Assembly: GCF_021390595.1 (NCBI RefSeq)
Contig: NZ_JAJEJR010000002.1
Span: forward strand, 744,001 to 808,000
Direction: 5' to 3'
DNA length: 64,000 nucleotides
DNA from: Paraburkholderia sp. HP33-1
Lineage (GTDB): Bacteria; Pseudomonadota; Gammaproteobacteria; Burkholderiales; Burkholderiaceae
The first letter of the stretch is position 1, and the number at the start of each line of letters is the position of its first letter. The notes under the pieces were generated by a model. That model was not told where the DNA came from. It saw only the letters and a program-made list of their open reading frames with translations, and made no database searches. Of the stretch, positions 1 to 8,696 are shown piece by piece. A program made the translations under genes and the position numbers.

Positions 1-469
1 CGTCGCGCGCTTCGCTGGCGTCGAGTCCGACCGATTGTGCCGCTTCGACCAGCACGTCATGATTGCCCGGATTCTTGCCGTCGGAGTGATACGCGCGCAA
101 TAGTGCGAGCTTGAGCGGCAACTGTTCGCCCTTCAGGCCGGCCCAATGCAGCAGGCGGTGCGCGTCGAACGTGTTGTAGGTGCGCGTGCGCGGACCGAAA
201 TCGAAGCCGACGCTCGCGCCGCGCTCGCGGATCATCGCCTGCGTTTCGGCGATCTGCGCAGCCGTGCGCCCGTATTTCTTGCCGAGATACTCGACGATGT
301 CTTCGCCGTCCGGTCCCATCTGCGGATTCAGTTCGAACGGATGCACGACGATGCGTGCGTCGATCTTGTCCTGAAGCTGCGAAAGCGCAAGCTGCAGCGA
401 CGACAGGCCGATCGCGCACCACGGGCAGGCGATGTCGGAAACAAAATCGATGGTGAGCTGCTGTTTCAT
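1..469 (-). CDS. DsbA-family (FrnE-like) thiol oxidoreductase, 3' end outside the window
   Basis: Reading leftwards from an ATG at 467-469, an open frame of 156 codons runs off the window edge, so the C-terminus is missing. The N-terminus is a thioredoxin-fold strand followed by the active-site motif CPWC at residues 15-18 (context DIACPWCAIG). Further on come HPFELNPQM and FNTFDAHRLLHWA-like segments (here YNTFDAHRLLHWA), which are typical of the DsbA/FrnE and 2-hydroxychromene-2-carboxylate isomerase-like group. There is no signal peptide, so a cytoplasmic disulfide oxidoreductase or isomerase is expected. Family members handle thiol redox stress, but the substrate cannot be read from sequence. 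The gene points away from the neighbouring oxygenase and shares no operon with it. Family assignment is firm; exact function is open. Confidence 0.88.
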   Translation of the reverse strand, partial: MKQQLTIDFVSDIACPWCAIGLSSLQLALSQLQDKIDARIVVHPFELNPQMGPDGEDIVEYLGKKYGRTAAQIAETQAMIRERGASVGFDFGPRTRTYNTFDAHRLLHWAGLKGEQLPLKLALLRAYHSDGKNPGNHDVLVEAAQSVGLDASEARD

Positions 470-638
470 GGTTGTCCCTGGCGAAATGAAGTGCGATGGG
501 GCCGGGCAAATGCGGCCGCAACAAGACCCACAGCGTAGCGTGAATCGTCCAACCGTGCAGCCCGGCCGAATTTGACCGCAAGACCCGGAGTGTTTTGCCG
601 TCACCACGCTCGTACACTAGCGTCATAGAGCTACTTTC

Positions 639-1427
639 ATGGTGCGGTCAGCGAGCCCGGCCGCCCACTCATCGACGATGAACGCATACGAAGCGGCGTT
701 GCCCGCAATGGCCTCCACGCAAACGATCGACCGACGCGTCGACGCACTCGACTGGCAGCAGGTCGAACGCGATCTCGATCTGTACGGCTGTGCCGCCGTG
801 CCGCAACTATTGACAGCGGACGAATGCGACGCGCTGAGCGCGCTCTATTCACACGACAAGCTCTATCGCAGCCGTATCGTCATGGCGCGCCACGGTTTCG
901 GCCGCGGCGAATACAAGTACTTTGCGTATCCGCTGCCGCCGCTCGTCGACGGTTTGCGCGGCGCCCTGTATCCGCACCTCGTGCCGGTCGCGAACCGCTG
1001 GAACATGGCCATGGGCATCGACGTGCGTTATCCGCCGAGGCACACGGATTTCATTCGACGCTGCCATGACGCCGGTCAGGTGCGTCCGACGCCGCTGATC
1101 CTGCAATACGGCGAGGGCGACTACAACTGCCTGCATCAGGACCTGTACGGCGAGCACGTGTTTCCGCTTCAGGTCGCGGTACTGCTGTCGGAGCCGGGAC
1201 GCGATTTTACCGGCGGCGAGTTCGTGATGACCGAGCAGCGTCCGCGCATGCAGTCGCGCGCCGAAGTCGTGGCGCTCGCGAAGGGCGACGCTGTCGTGTT
1301 CACAGTGAACAGCCGGCCCGTGCAGGGAGCGCGCGGGCCGTATCGCGTGAACCTGCGGCATGGCGTGAGCCGCCTGCGCTCGGGACACCGGCATACGGTT
1401 GGCATCATCTTTCATGATGCGCTGTGA
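639..1427 (+). CDS. 2OG-Fe(II) oxygenase (family annotated as acting on damaged DNA)
   Basis: A 262-residue protein of the iron and 2-oxoglutarate dependent dioxygenase fold. The iron-binding HxD is H166-x-D168 in CLHQDLYGEHVFPLQ. The distal histidine is probably H241 in NLRHGVSRL, and the following RHTVGIIFHDA end supplies the 2-oxoglutarate-binding arginine. The order QYGEGDYNCLHQD, TGGEF and GIIFHDA matches the Pfam group named as an oxygenase for oxidative demethylation-type repair of damaged DNA (PF09859, from memory). In related genomes this gene often lies beside ada/ogt alkylation-repair genes, and a possible ogt start follows directly here. The start is uncertain: ATGs at 639, 678 and 708 are in frame and none has a strong ribosome-binding site. 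The substrate is inferred, not shown. Confidence 0.85.
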   Translation: MVRSASPAAHSSTMNAYEAALPAMASTQTIDRRVDALDWQQVERDLDLYGCAAVPQLLTADECDALSALYSHDKLYRSRIVMARHGFGRGEYKYFAYPLPPLVDGLRGALYPHLVPVANRWNMAMGIDVRYPPRHTDFIRRCHDAGQVRPTPLILQYGEGDYNCLHQDLYGEHVFPLQVAVLLSEPGRDFTGGEFVMTEQRPRMQSRAEVVALAKGDAVVFTVNSRPVQGARGPYRVNLRHGVSRLRSGHRHTVGIIFHDAL

Positions 1428-1587
1428 GGGACGCTGTATTCGTCTGGTGGATTCGCCGCTCGGTCCGATCACCGGGCTCTTTATCGGCGACCGCTTCGAG
1501 CGCAAGACGGTGACCGCCGTGTGGCCGGCGTCAATATCGTGTGTGGATTGTGGTCCAGTCAGGTATCGGGCGCGATGCCGATTGTGA
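1414..1587 (+). pseudogene. Possible truncated start of an ogt/ada-type alkyltransferase
   Basis: An ATG overlaps the end of the 2OG oxygenase gene and opens a short frame with RLVDSPLGPITGLFIGD. This resembles the N-terminal strand of O6-alkylguanine-DNA alkyltransferases (xxDSPLGPLT). The frame closes after about 57 codons and the second half shows no resemblance, so the catalytic PCHR region is absent. Tight coupling to a DNA-repair-type oxygenase makes an alkyltransferase remnant plausible, but the match is only about 12 residues and could be chance. Confidence 0.3.
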
Positions 1588-1785
1588 TGCTGGCGATTGG
1601 CTTGATGAGACCGAAGACGAAGGGACTCGAACTCGAGAAGTTTCTACATAGCGACGGCCGGCGTATGAGCCGGTGCGTCGCCATGTGCCGCGTTCATAAT
1701 CGGCAGTCGAGCACGGAGTGCATAGGCCATCAATGTAATGCGCAGGCAGACCGTCGGCCTACCTGCATTGTGGTCCTGGACTGCG
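1588..1785. other. No gene seen (decayed interval)
   Basis: The stretch between the oxygenase/alkyltransferase remnant and the end of the BON gene holds only short frames with no recognisable motif and no initiation signals. It is the start of a gene-poor, probably decaying segment that extends to the end of polB near 3350. Confidence 0.5.
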
Positions 1786-2154
1786 TCAGGTCCCGACAGG
1801 GCGGATCGACAGCGCGTTCCTGACGGAAGTTACGCCGGGTACCCCTTTCGCCACCTCGGTTGCCCGGTCACTTTGTGCCTGAACCGGTACGCTTCCCTGC
1901 AGCGTAACGGCACCATCGCGGGCGCGAACCGTGATATTGGCCGTCGAGATGGTCCTATCTTTCACCAGCGCAGATCGAACCTGACGTTGGAGCGCCCGGT
2001 TCGCTGCTTTCATTGACTTGTAATGCGCTCGGGCTTCGGACGTTGTGCTCGGGGCCGTAGTCGGAGCAGCCTCGCTCGCCTGTGCGAAGGCATGAATTGA
2101 ACCCGAAATCAGAAGGGCGGCGCTGACCAGTCTGACGGCGTGGATTGCTTTCAT
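1786..2154 (-). CDS. Secreted BON-domain protein
   Basis: A 122-residue protein whose start ATG (2152-2154) is preceded by AGGAG about 7 bases upstream. The N-terminus (MKAIHAVRLVSAALLISGS then IHAFAQA) is a Sec signal peptide with likely cleavage after AFA or AQA. After a low-complexity linker rich in Ala, Thr and Ser, residues about 60-120 form one BON domain, with the characteristic TANITVRARDGAVTLQGSVP and a VPGVTSVRNAL end. BON domains bind membranes or phospholipid, as in OsmY. OsmY has two BON domains and this protein has one. A periplasmic stress-related role is inferred. It stands alone, flanked on both sides by non-coding or decayed DNA. Confidence 0.88.
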   Translation of the reverse strand: MKAIHAVRLVSAALLISGSIHAFAQASEAAPTTAPSTTSEARAHYKSMKAANRALQRQVRSALVKDRTISTANITVRARDGAVTLQGSVPVQAQSDRATEVAKGVPGVTSVRNALSIRPVGT

Positions 2155-2399
2155 GCATCTTCTCCTGTCGTTGCAGATCGTTGGGGTACGGATTCGGGGA
2201 TATCGCACAACGCCGCCATGCTCTTTCTGAGGCGGATCAAAAGGCACTATAGGACAATAAAGGGTGAGGTCAAGTGACAATGCAGGCGGGGCCGATCGCC
2301 CGGACGACCTGCGATTATTAGAATGCGTCAGATGGGGCAGAGCTCTAATGCAGTTGGCTGGATTGGAGATCAAAAATCAGAATCAGGTTTTCTCCACCT
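2155..2399. other. Promoter-proximal intergenic region upstream of the BON gene
   Basis: It contains the ribosome-binding site of the BON gene next to its start and no convincing reading frame. A promoter probably lies in the AT-richer part near 2230-2280 (TATAGGACAATAAAGG region), but no clear -35/-10 pair could be assigned. Confidence 0.4.
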
Positions 2400-2687
2400 T
2401 CAACCATGGGTCGCATCTTCCTGCTCGACATAATCAGCCGCCTCGCATGTTGCGGCACAGTTGCGGATGCGCCGTTGTTTTGCCCGGCCGTAAGAGAGCG
2501 GAGCATGCGGTCCGCGACCCGTATGCACCTTCGCCGTGCACAAAACGCCGTCTGATAGGGTGGCTGTGCCGCATTTCGTGGTGAAGTAGGCAATTCGTCC
2601 ATAGTCGCCTTGAGTGGTGACGTACGTGGTGCGTGCGGCTTCGTCGAGCGCGAAGTCGTCCCACGCGCGGCCACCGGCCAGGTCAAG
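2400..2687 (-). pseudogene. Orphan open frame without a start, protein-like composition
   Basis: On the minus strand an open frame of about 95 codons runs from just after a stop at 2688-2690 to a TGA at 2400-2402, with no ATG in it. The residues look like a real protein (for example WDDFALDEAARTTYVTTQGD then YGRIAYFTTKCGTATLSD) rather than an antisense shadow, and the codon pattern is GC-rich at third positions. I do not recognise the family. The lack of a start and the location in a decayed interval suggest the C-terminal part of a broken gene. It could also be chance. Confidence 0.35.
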
Positions 2688-2955
2688 TCAGCAAAATTAA
2701 ACCGATCCTGGCGATGGGGATCACATTTGACCACCATCAATTGAACGCACTCCTGCCTTACCGGTTTCGACAACCTGAAGATCAGGCGGCATTGAAACTA
2801 CCAGTGCGCATCGCGCAAGGCGGGCAATGTCTGCCAGTGCGTCATGACGGGGTGGTCCTGCCGCGATGTCGTGGATCAGGGAAAGTACCGCGTGTAATCG
2901 CGGAACCTCGTAATGAAACCTGCCGCGCGCCGCCACTACCCAGGCGGACACAAGC

Positions 2956-3327
2956 TCAGCCGAGCGCCTTTGCCATCCATCGAGCTACGGTTGCGTCATC
3001 GAGGTAGCCGCTGATTCCATGACGGTTGTCGGTGAAGTTGTCGACGCCGCCGAAATTCTCGATGGGCGGCTGGATGCCCCACGTGGATCCGTCAAGGGCA
3101 AGGAGCGCGACCACGTCGCGCTTGTCGAAAGCGTTCTGCCAGTTCTTCACGCCGGTGGGCCTGGCCAGCGGCACGGGCAGATGGTCTCGAATACTCGCTA
3201 GCCCGAGAGGCGAGTCAACCGTGACGAAACCTCGCACATCAACGGTTTGTGCGAGGTCTGACAGGACCCGATAAGCGACGATGGTTCCAGGAGAATGCGC
3301 GGCTACGACGCATGGCTCGCCCACGTA
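2956..3327 (-). pseudogene. C-terminal fragment of an alpha/beta-hydrolase (lipase-like)
   Basis: About 122 residues reading leftwards from a GTG at 3322-3324; an in-frame stop lies just upstream at 3346-3348, next to the end of polB. The fragment begins at the nucleophile-elbow strand, VVAAHSPGTIVAYRVLSDLA, where the usual HSLG or HSMG is HSPG. It continues VRGFVTVDSPLG, then a C-terminal NRHGISGYLDDATVARW with a histidine placed like the catalytic one. The whole N-terminal half of the fold, including the oxyanion loop, is missing. This fits a gene truncated by a rearrangement whose breakpoint lies against polB. A functional protein is unlikely. Confidence 0.65.
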
Positions 3328-3350
3328 TCGGGACCTGCAAGCCTTTCAGA

Positions 3351-5726
3351 TCAGAACAACTCCTTCTGCCCCGACATCAGCGTCGTGAAATCGTCGCGCA
3401 GCAAAGGCAGAATCGCGTCCGCCACCGGCTGCAATTGCCGCGTCAGATAGTGCTCGTAGTCGATTGCCGAGCGCAGCGTTTCGAGCGGTTCGGGGCCGGC
3501 CACCGTCATCACGTAGCTGATCCAGCCGCCGTTCTGATATTGCAGCGGCCGTCCCTGCTGGCGATTGAATGCATCGGCGACGCGTGCCGCGCGCACATGC
3601 GGGGGCACGTTGCGCTCGTAAGCGTCGATCGGTCTGCGCAACTGCTTGCGATAGACGAGCTGATCGTCGAGCCGGCCCGCGAGCGTATCGCGCACATAGT
3701 CGCGCACGTAATCCTGATACGGCTGCTGCTTGAAGATGCGCCGGTATAGCTCCTGCTGAAACTGCTGGGCAAGCGGCGTCCAATCGGTGCGCACGGTTTC
3801 GAGACCCTTATAGACCACGTCTTCGCGGCCGTCCGGCAACACGGTTAGGCCTGCGTAGCGTTTCTTGCTGCCTTCCTCGGCGCCGCGCACCGTCGGCATG
3901 AAAAAGCGCCGATAGTGCCGCTCGAATTGCAGTTCCAACGCGCTGTCGATGCCGAAGCGCGTCTGCAGCGTCTGCCGCCACGCCGCGTTGATATGCTCGA
4001 CGAGCGCGCGGCCGATGCGCGCGGCGTCGTCCTCGTCATGCGCGTGCTTGAGCCAGACGAAGGTCGAATCGGTGTCACCGTAAATCACTTCATAGCCTTG
4101 CGCCTCGATCAGCTCACGCGTCGTGTGCATGATCTCGTGGCCGCGCATCGTGATCGACGACGCGAGCCGCGGATCGAAGAAGCGGCAGCCGGTCGAGCCG
4201 AGCACGCCATAAAACGCGTTCATGATGATCTTGAGCGCCTGCGATAGCGGCTTGTTGTGCTCGCGTTTGGCCGCCTCGCGTGCCTGCCACACCTGCGCGA
4301 CGATCGACGGCAGACAGTGGCGCGTGCGCGAGAAGCGCGCGCCGAGAAAGCCCGGCACAGAGTGCACGTCGTCGGGATGCAGCATGCCTTCGACGAGACC
4401 GAGCGGGTCGATCAGAAACGTGCGGATGATCGACGGATACAGGCTCTTGTAGTCGAGCACGAGCACCGAATCGTAGAGGCCGGGCCGCGAATCCATCACG
4501 AAGCCGCCGGGGCTTGCCGCGCCGGCCACGTCGCCGAGATTCGGCGCGACATAGCCCTGCCGATGCATGCGCGGCATGTACAGATGCGTGAATGCCGCGA
4601 CCGAACCGCCGCTGCGATCGGCGGGCAGACCGGTTACGGTCGCGCGTTCGAGCAGGAACGGCAGCAGCTCGGTCTTCGCGAAGATGCGCGTGACGAGCTC
4701 GCAGTCGTTCAGGTTGTAGCGTGCGAGCTCGGGCTTGTCTTCGTCGAAGCGGCGCTGGATTTCGTCCATGCGCTGGTAGGGATTGTCGATCGCCTTGCCA
4801 ACGCCCAGCACCGAGCGCGACACGTATTCGAGGCTGAACGACGGGAAGCTCCACGTCGCCGAACGCAAGGCCTCGATGCCGTCGATGACCCAACGACCCG
4901 CCACGCCCGCAAAAAAATGATTGCGCGTGGTGCCATGCTCGCGCCACTCCATCACCGCGCCACCGCGGCCGATGCGCAGCGGCACCCGATACTGCTCGGC
5001 ATGCTGTTGCAATACCTTCAGATCGAACTGCACGAGATTCCACCCGATGATCGCATCCGGATCATGCCGTTCCATCCATGCGATCAGTTTTTCGAGCAGC
5101 TGCGCGCGGGTTTCGCAGTATTCGAGCTGGAAGTCGAGGGCGCCTGCGCCGGTCACGTTGCCATTAGGCGGGCCGAGCATATACACCTGGCGCTCGCCGC
5201 AGCCTTCGAGCGCGATCGAATACAGCTCGGCATGCGCGCTCGTTTCGATGTCGAGCGACACGAGTTTCAGCGGCGGACGATATTCGTTGGCCGGTTTCAG
5301 TTCGCCATTGAGCCACGGGCCATTGTGCTGAGGCTCACCGCTGAACCATACCGGCGCGGTGATGAAGCGCTCCATCATGTAGCGCTCGGGCGGCTGGATA
5401 TCGGCTTCGTAGACATCGACGCCGCCTTCTCGCAGGCGCTTTTCGAAGCCCTTCAATTGCCGGTATTGCGAACAGTAAAGCCCGCTGACCGGCCGATGCT
5501 GGAAGTCGCACAATTCGAGTGGCCGCAGATCGAGCGGCGCATCGCGGCGCAGGATCGTTTCGGCGCGCTCGCGATGTTCGGCCGGAATAAAGGCGACGGA
5601 CGGCTGAGGGCGCAGGCGCAGGTGGCGCGGCCCGTTGTCCGTGGCCAGCCAGAACTCGATTTCCGTGCCGGCGGGCGTGTCCCGCCAATGTCGGGTCAAA
5701 ATGAAACCCTGCTCGAACTCAGTCAA
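3351..5726 (-). CDS. polB: DNA polymerase II (family B)
   Basis: A 791-residue family-B DNA polymerase, close to the E. coli Pol II length (783). The 3'-5' exonuclease motifs are present: SLDIETSAHAE (Exo I), IIGWNLVQFDLKVL (Exo II) and ARYNLNDCELV (Exo III). The polymerase motifs are also intact: VLDYKSLYPSIIRTF (motif A), KIIMNAFYGVLGS (motif B) and YGDTDSTFVW (motif C with both aspartates). I place the start at TTG 5724-5726 (MTEFEQGFILTRHW) because AAAGGTGG lies a few bases upstream; an upstream TTG at 5750 has no such signal. In enterobacteria Pol II is SOS-induced and restarts stalled forks. No LexA site was identified here. It is transcribed alone, towards the hydrolase fragment. Confidence 0.97.
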   Translation of the reverse strand: MTEFEQGFILTRHWRDTPAGTEIEFWLATDNGPRHLRLRPQPSVAFIPAEHRERAETILRRDAPLDLRPLELCDFQHRPVSGLYCSQYRQLKGFEKRLREGGVDVYEADIQPPERYMMERFITAPVWFSGEPQHNGPWLNGELKPANEYRPPLKLVSLDIETSAHAELYSIALEGCGERQVYMLGPPNGNVTGAGALDFQLEYCETRAQLLEKLIAWMERHDPDAIIGWNLVQFDLKVLQQHAEQYRVPLRIGRGGAVMEWREHGTTRNHFFAGVAGRWVIDGIEALRSATWSFPSFSLEYVSRSVLGVGKAIDNPYQRMDEIQRRFDEDKPELARYNLNDCELVTRIFAKTELLPFLLERATVTGLPADRSGGSVAAFTHLYMPRMHRQGYVAPNLGDVAGAASPGGFVMDSRPGLYDSVLVLDYKSLYPSIIRTFLIDPLGLVEGMLHPDDVHSVPGFLGARFSRTRHCLPSIVAQVWQAREAAKREHNKPLSQALKIIMNAFYGVLGSTGCRFFDPRLASSITMRGHEIMHTTRELIEAQGYEVIYGDTDSTFVWLKHAHDEDDAARIGRALVEHINAAWRQTLQTRFGIDSALELQFERHYRRFFMPTVRGAEEGSKKRYAGLTVLPDGREDVVYKGLETVRTDWTPLAQQFQQELYRRIFKQQPYQDYVRDYVRDTLAGRLDDQLVYRKQLRRPIDAYERNVPPHVRAARVADAFNRQQGRPLQYQNGGWISYVMTVAGPEPLETLRSAIDYEHYLTRQLQPVADAILPLLRDDFTTLMSGQKELF

Positions 5727-5800
5727 ACTTCCACCTTTTAAGCGGCGCAATCGCCTTGCGCGATTTTACCGCCGTGGGCAGGGACTGTTGAACGGGCAAT

Positions 5801-5826
5801 AAAAAGGCGCTTCGTAGCGAAGCGCC
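5801..5826 (-). terminator. Rho-independent terminator of the DUF969-DUF979-DUF2891 operon
   Basis: A perfect 9-bp stem (GGCGCTTCG at 5806-5814 and CGAAGCGCC at 5818-5826) with a 3-base loop. On the minus strand it is followed by five T residues (A-tract 5801-5805). It lies 43 bases past the stop of the DUF2891 gene and before polB begins, so it ends the operon and insulates polB. Confidence 0.9.
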
Positions 5827-5869
5827 CCAACAAACACGGCGTTACTGCTTCAAAGCTTGTTCATCTCGC

Positions 5870-6880
5870 TCAAGCTTCGAGCGCCAGCGTCGCGAACGTG
5901 GCGAGCCAGTGCTCGCCCATGTAATCGCCGGCCACGTGCGGCAGCGCGCTGTGCAGGTGACGCTCGGCCGCATCGCACAGCACGGTGCGACGTACATCGC
6001 CGGCGGGCAGCGCACGCGCGAGCGAACGCTGGCACCAGGCGCGGCTCAGATTGAGGCCGTCCAGATGCGCGATCTTGCCGTCGCTGCGATCAGTCACGGT
6101 GACGGGCTCGAACAATGTCGCCGGATTTTTCGCGCCGAGATCCGGCAGGAAGCGCCCAAACCAGTCGGTGAACTGCGCGGACGGCAGCACGCGCCGCATC
6201 AACTCCGCTTCCATCAGCGCAGGCGACAGGAACTCGTCGCCGGCCGGCTCCCACGCCTGACACGCGACGTCGTCCAGATACCAGCGCTCCGCGGTTCTGA
6301 CGATAAGCGCCTCGAGCGATTCGCGCGAGGTTTGCCGTGCGAAATCAAGCGTCAACGCGAGCGCGAACGCCATGTTGAAGTGCGTGCCCACGCGCAGCGG
6401 ATAGGTCGCTTTCGGCAGGAACTCCTCGAAACGCTCGACGAACGCCTCGGTGAGCGGCGCGAACGTCTTTGCCCAGCGTGCGGCGTCCGAAATCTTCAGC
6501 GACTGCAGCTGCGCGTCGAGCGCGAGTAGCCATGCCCAGCCATACGGCCGCTCGAAGCCGCGATTGTGCGGCAGGTCCAGGTACGCGAGTTCGCCGGCGA
6601 CGTTCGCCTCGGTGAAATGCTCGTCGGCCACCGTGATGATGCGGGGGGCCTCGGGCAGATTGGGGAAGCGTTCGAGCAGATACAGGATCAGCCAGTAGCC
6701 GTGCACGCACGAATGCCAGTCGTAGCTGCCGTAGAAGATCGGATGCAATGCGCGCGGGCCCTGCACGTCCTGCGGCCCGGCGAGCGAGTGCGTGAGCTTG
6801 TTCGGATATTCGCGAGTGAGGTGGGCGAGCGCGACATTGGCGAATTTCGACGCGAGTTCGAGGGTGAGCTGGGTGGTCAT
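5870..6880 (-). CDS. DUF2891 family protein
   Basis: A 336-residue soluble protein with no signal peptide. It carries the conserved landmarks I associate with DUF2891: HPIFYGSYDWHSCVHGYWLI near residues 47-66, the YLDLPHNRGFERPYGWAW block near 100-117, and a C-terminal HLDGLNLSRAWCQ. These His, Asp and Trp-rich motifs in a helical protein suggest an alpha/alpha-toroid enzyme, but no reaction is established. A GAGGAG ribosome-binding site precedes the ATG. It is the last gene of a three-gene operon, 10 bases after the DUF979 gene, and ends at a strong terminator. Linkage to two membrane proteins suggests it processes whatever they import. Confidence 0.85.
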   Translation of the reverse strand: MTTQLTLELASKFANVALAHLTREYPNKLTHSLAGPQDVQGPRALHPIFYGSYDWHSCVHGYWLILYLLERFPNLPEAPRIITVADEHFTEANVAGELAYLDLPHNRGFERPYGWAWLLALDAQLQSLKISDAARWAKTFAPLTEAFVERFEEFLPKATYPLRVGTHFNMAFALALTLDFARQTSRESLEALIVRTAERWYLDDVACQAWEPAGDEFLSPALMEAELMRRVLPSAQFTDWFGRFLPDLGAKNPATLFEPVTVTDRSDGKIAHLDGLNLSRAWCQRSLARALPAGDVRRTVLCDAAERHLHSALPHVAGDYMGEHWLATFATLALEA

Positions 6881-6890
6881 CGGCGGCTCC

Positions 6891-7841
6891 TCAGAATCGG
6901 AATACGAACACGTACAACAGTATGGTGTTGACGATCAGCAATAGTAAAGCGGTCGGCCATTGCGCCTTGATCACGCCGTTCTGGTCCTTCAATTCGAGCA
7001 ACGCGGCGGGGACGATGTTGAAGTTCGCGGCCATCGGCGTCATCAACGTGCCGCAGAAACCGGACAGCATGCCGATCGCGCCGAGAATGGCGGGGTTGCC
7101 GCTGAATTGATGCACGATCAGCGGCAGGCCGATGCCGGCCGTCATCACCGGAAACGCGGCGAACGCATTGCCCATGATCATCGTGAAGATCGCCATGCCG
7201 AACGTGTAAGCCGCCACGACCGCGAATGCGGAGTCGACCGGTATCCACGCTTTGACGAGATCCGACACCACGTGACCGACGCCCGCGACCGCGAACAGCG
7301 CGCCGAGCGCGGCGAGCATTTGCGGCAGGATCGCGGCCCAGCCGACCGTATCCATGGTTTGCCGGGCGTCCTTCAGCGCATGCACGGGCGAGTCGCGCAA
7401 CATGAAAAGCGCCGCGCCGAACGCGACCACCGTGCCGAGAACGAGCGAAATCAGCGTGACGTTCTTTGTTTCGACGAACGGCGCGTATTTGAGCGTCAGC
7501 GTACCGACCAGCGTGATGACCGGAATCAGCAGTGCCGGAATGAACAGCCGGTTGCCGAAACGCCGTGCGTTCGCCTCGCGCCGCGCGGCGGCCGCTTCGC
7601 CGTTACTCTCGTTGCGGCCTTTGCCGAGCTTGCCGGAGCCCGCGATCAACGCGAGCGCGATGGCGAGGCAACCCGTCACGAAGTGCGGCAGTTCTGCGCC
7701 GAACAGGAACGTGACCGCGTAAATTCCCCAGAACAGAAAGTTGACGACGCGCCGCGCGTTCGTACGGTCCTGCAGATTGAACAGCGCGAACGCGGCGAAC
7801 ATCAGGCCGGCGAGTACATAGAGCGATTCGAGCTTGATCAT
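6891..7841 (-). CDS. DUF979 family membrane protein (putative permease subunit)
   Basis: A 316-residue polytopic membrane protein with about nine or ten hydrophobic helices, starting MIKLESLYVLAGLMFAAFAL. The start ATG overlaps the stop of the DUF969 gene (ATGA, 7838-7841), indicating translational coupling. Conserved-looking stretches include GNAFAAFPVMTAGIGLPLIV and MLSGFCGTLMTPMAANFNIV, which is typical of DUF979. DUF969 and DUF979 proteins occur as pairs and resemble two halves of a secondary transporter. They are often near pyroglutamate or peptide-degradation genes, but no substrate is proven. Here the partner enzyme is DUF2891. Confidence 0.88.
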   Translation of the reverse strand: MIKLESLYVLAGLMFAAFALFNLQDRTNARRVVNFLFWGIYAVTFLFGAELPHFVTGCLAIALALIAGSGKLGKGRNESNGEAAAARREANARRFGNRLFIPALLIPVITLVGTLTLKYAPFVETKNVTLISLVLGTVVAFGAALFMLRDSPVHALKDARQTMDTVGWAAILPQMLAALGALFAVAGVGHVVSDLVKAWIPVDSAFAVVAAYTFGMAIFTMIMGNAFAAFPVMTAGIGLPLIVHQFSGNPAILGAIGMLSGFCGTLMTPMAANFNIVPAALLELKDQNGVIKAQWPTALLLLIVNTILLYVFVFRF

Positions 7842-8530
7842 GATCGCGCCGCCCTCAGTCTGATTGCGCTCATCTTGTGCGACAGGTTGCGGTCGAGCAG
7901 GATCAGCCGGATCACGTGAATTACGAGCGCGGCGATCGCGGTTGGAATCGCCCACACTGACACCTGCAACGGCTCGACCACGACGCCGTTCTGTTCGAGA
8001 AAGCCCTTGATGAGCAGGATCGACTGGATCGCGATGAAGATGTCCTCGCCGAAGAACACGGCGATGTTGTCGACCGCCGATGCGTTCGCGCGAATCTGCT
8101 GACGCACCTCATCGGGTAAGTCGCCGTGGCGGTTCGCGGCGGCCGCTTCGGCCATCGGCGCGATCAGCGGACGCACCATCTGCGCATGGCCGCCGAGCGA
8201 GGTGAGGCCGAGCGCGGCCGTCACCTGGCGGATGACGAAGTAGAGCATCAGCACGCGGCCGGTGGTGGCCGCATGCAGGCGCGAGATCAGATGCCGCGCC
8301 TGTTCCTTCAGACCGTTGCGTTCGAGCAGCGCGATCACCGGCAGCGTGAGCCAGATCAGGCCCATGTAGCGGTTATCCGCGAACGCCTTGCCGAAGGCGC
8401 TGACGATCTCCACCGTCTGCAAGCCGCCGGCTATGCCGGTCGCGACGCCCGCGACCGTGACCACCAGCAGCGCGTTGAAGCGCAATGCGAAGCCGAGCAC
8501 TACGATCGGCACGCCAATCAATACCCACAT
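7838..8530 (-). CDS. DUF969 family membrane protein (putative permease subunit)
   Basis: A 230-residue membrane protein starting MWVLIGVPIVVLGFALRFN; AAGGAGA lies upstream of the ATG at 8528-8530. About six hydrophobic segments surround a polar loop, with TSLGGHAQMVRPLIAPMAEA and NASAVDNIAVFFGEDIFIAI as family landmarks. It is the first gene of the operon and overlaps the DUF979 start by 4 bases, so the two proteins are probably made in equal amounts as one carrier. The interval up to the LysR gene (8531-8696) holds the likely promoter. Substrate unknown. Confidence 0.88.
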   Translation of the reverse strand: MWVLIGVPIVVLGFALRFNALLVVTVAGVATGIAGGLQTVEIVSAFGKAFADNRYMGLIWLTLPVIALLERNGLKEQARHLISRLHAATTGRVLMLYFVIRQVTAALGLTSLGGHAQMVRPLIAPMAEAAAANRHGDLPDEVRQQIRANASAVDNIAVFFGEDIFIAIQSILLIKGFLEQNGVVVEPLQVSVWAIPTAIAALVIHVIRLILLDRNLSHKMSAIRLRAARS

Positions 8531-8696
8531 GCAACTCTCCTTGTTTCGTTCTCCCGACGACCCCCTATGCAATGACTGCGTCACGACGCAGACTCGCATC
8601 GCGACGGAATCTAGCATGAGAAGTTATTGATAAATAGTCGAGAAAATGTATTCATCGGGTAAACGTGAGGAAGGTGGCTACGTGTGTGAAAAGCCC

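Noticed and set aside
4257..5741. A 494-codon open frame antisense to polB
   Set aside because: polB has intact exonuclease and polymerase motifs in the opposite strand; the antisense frame has shadow-type composition.
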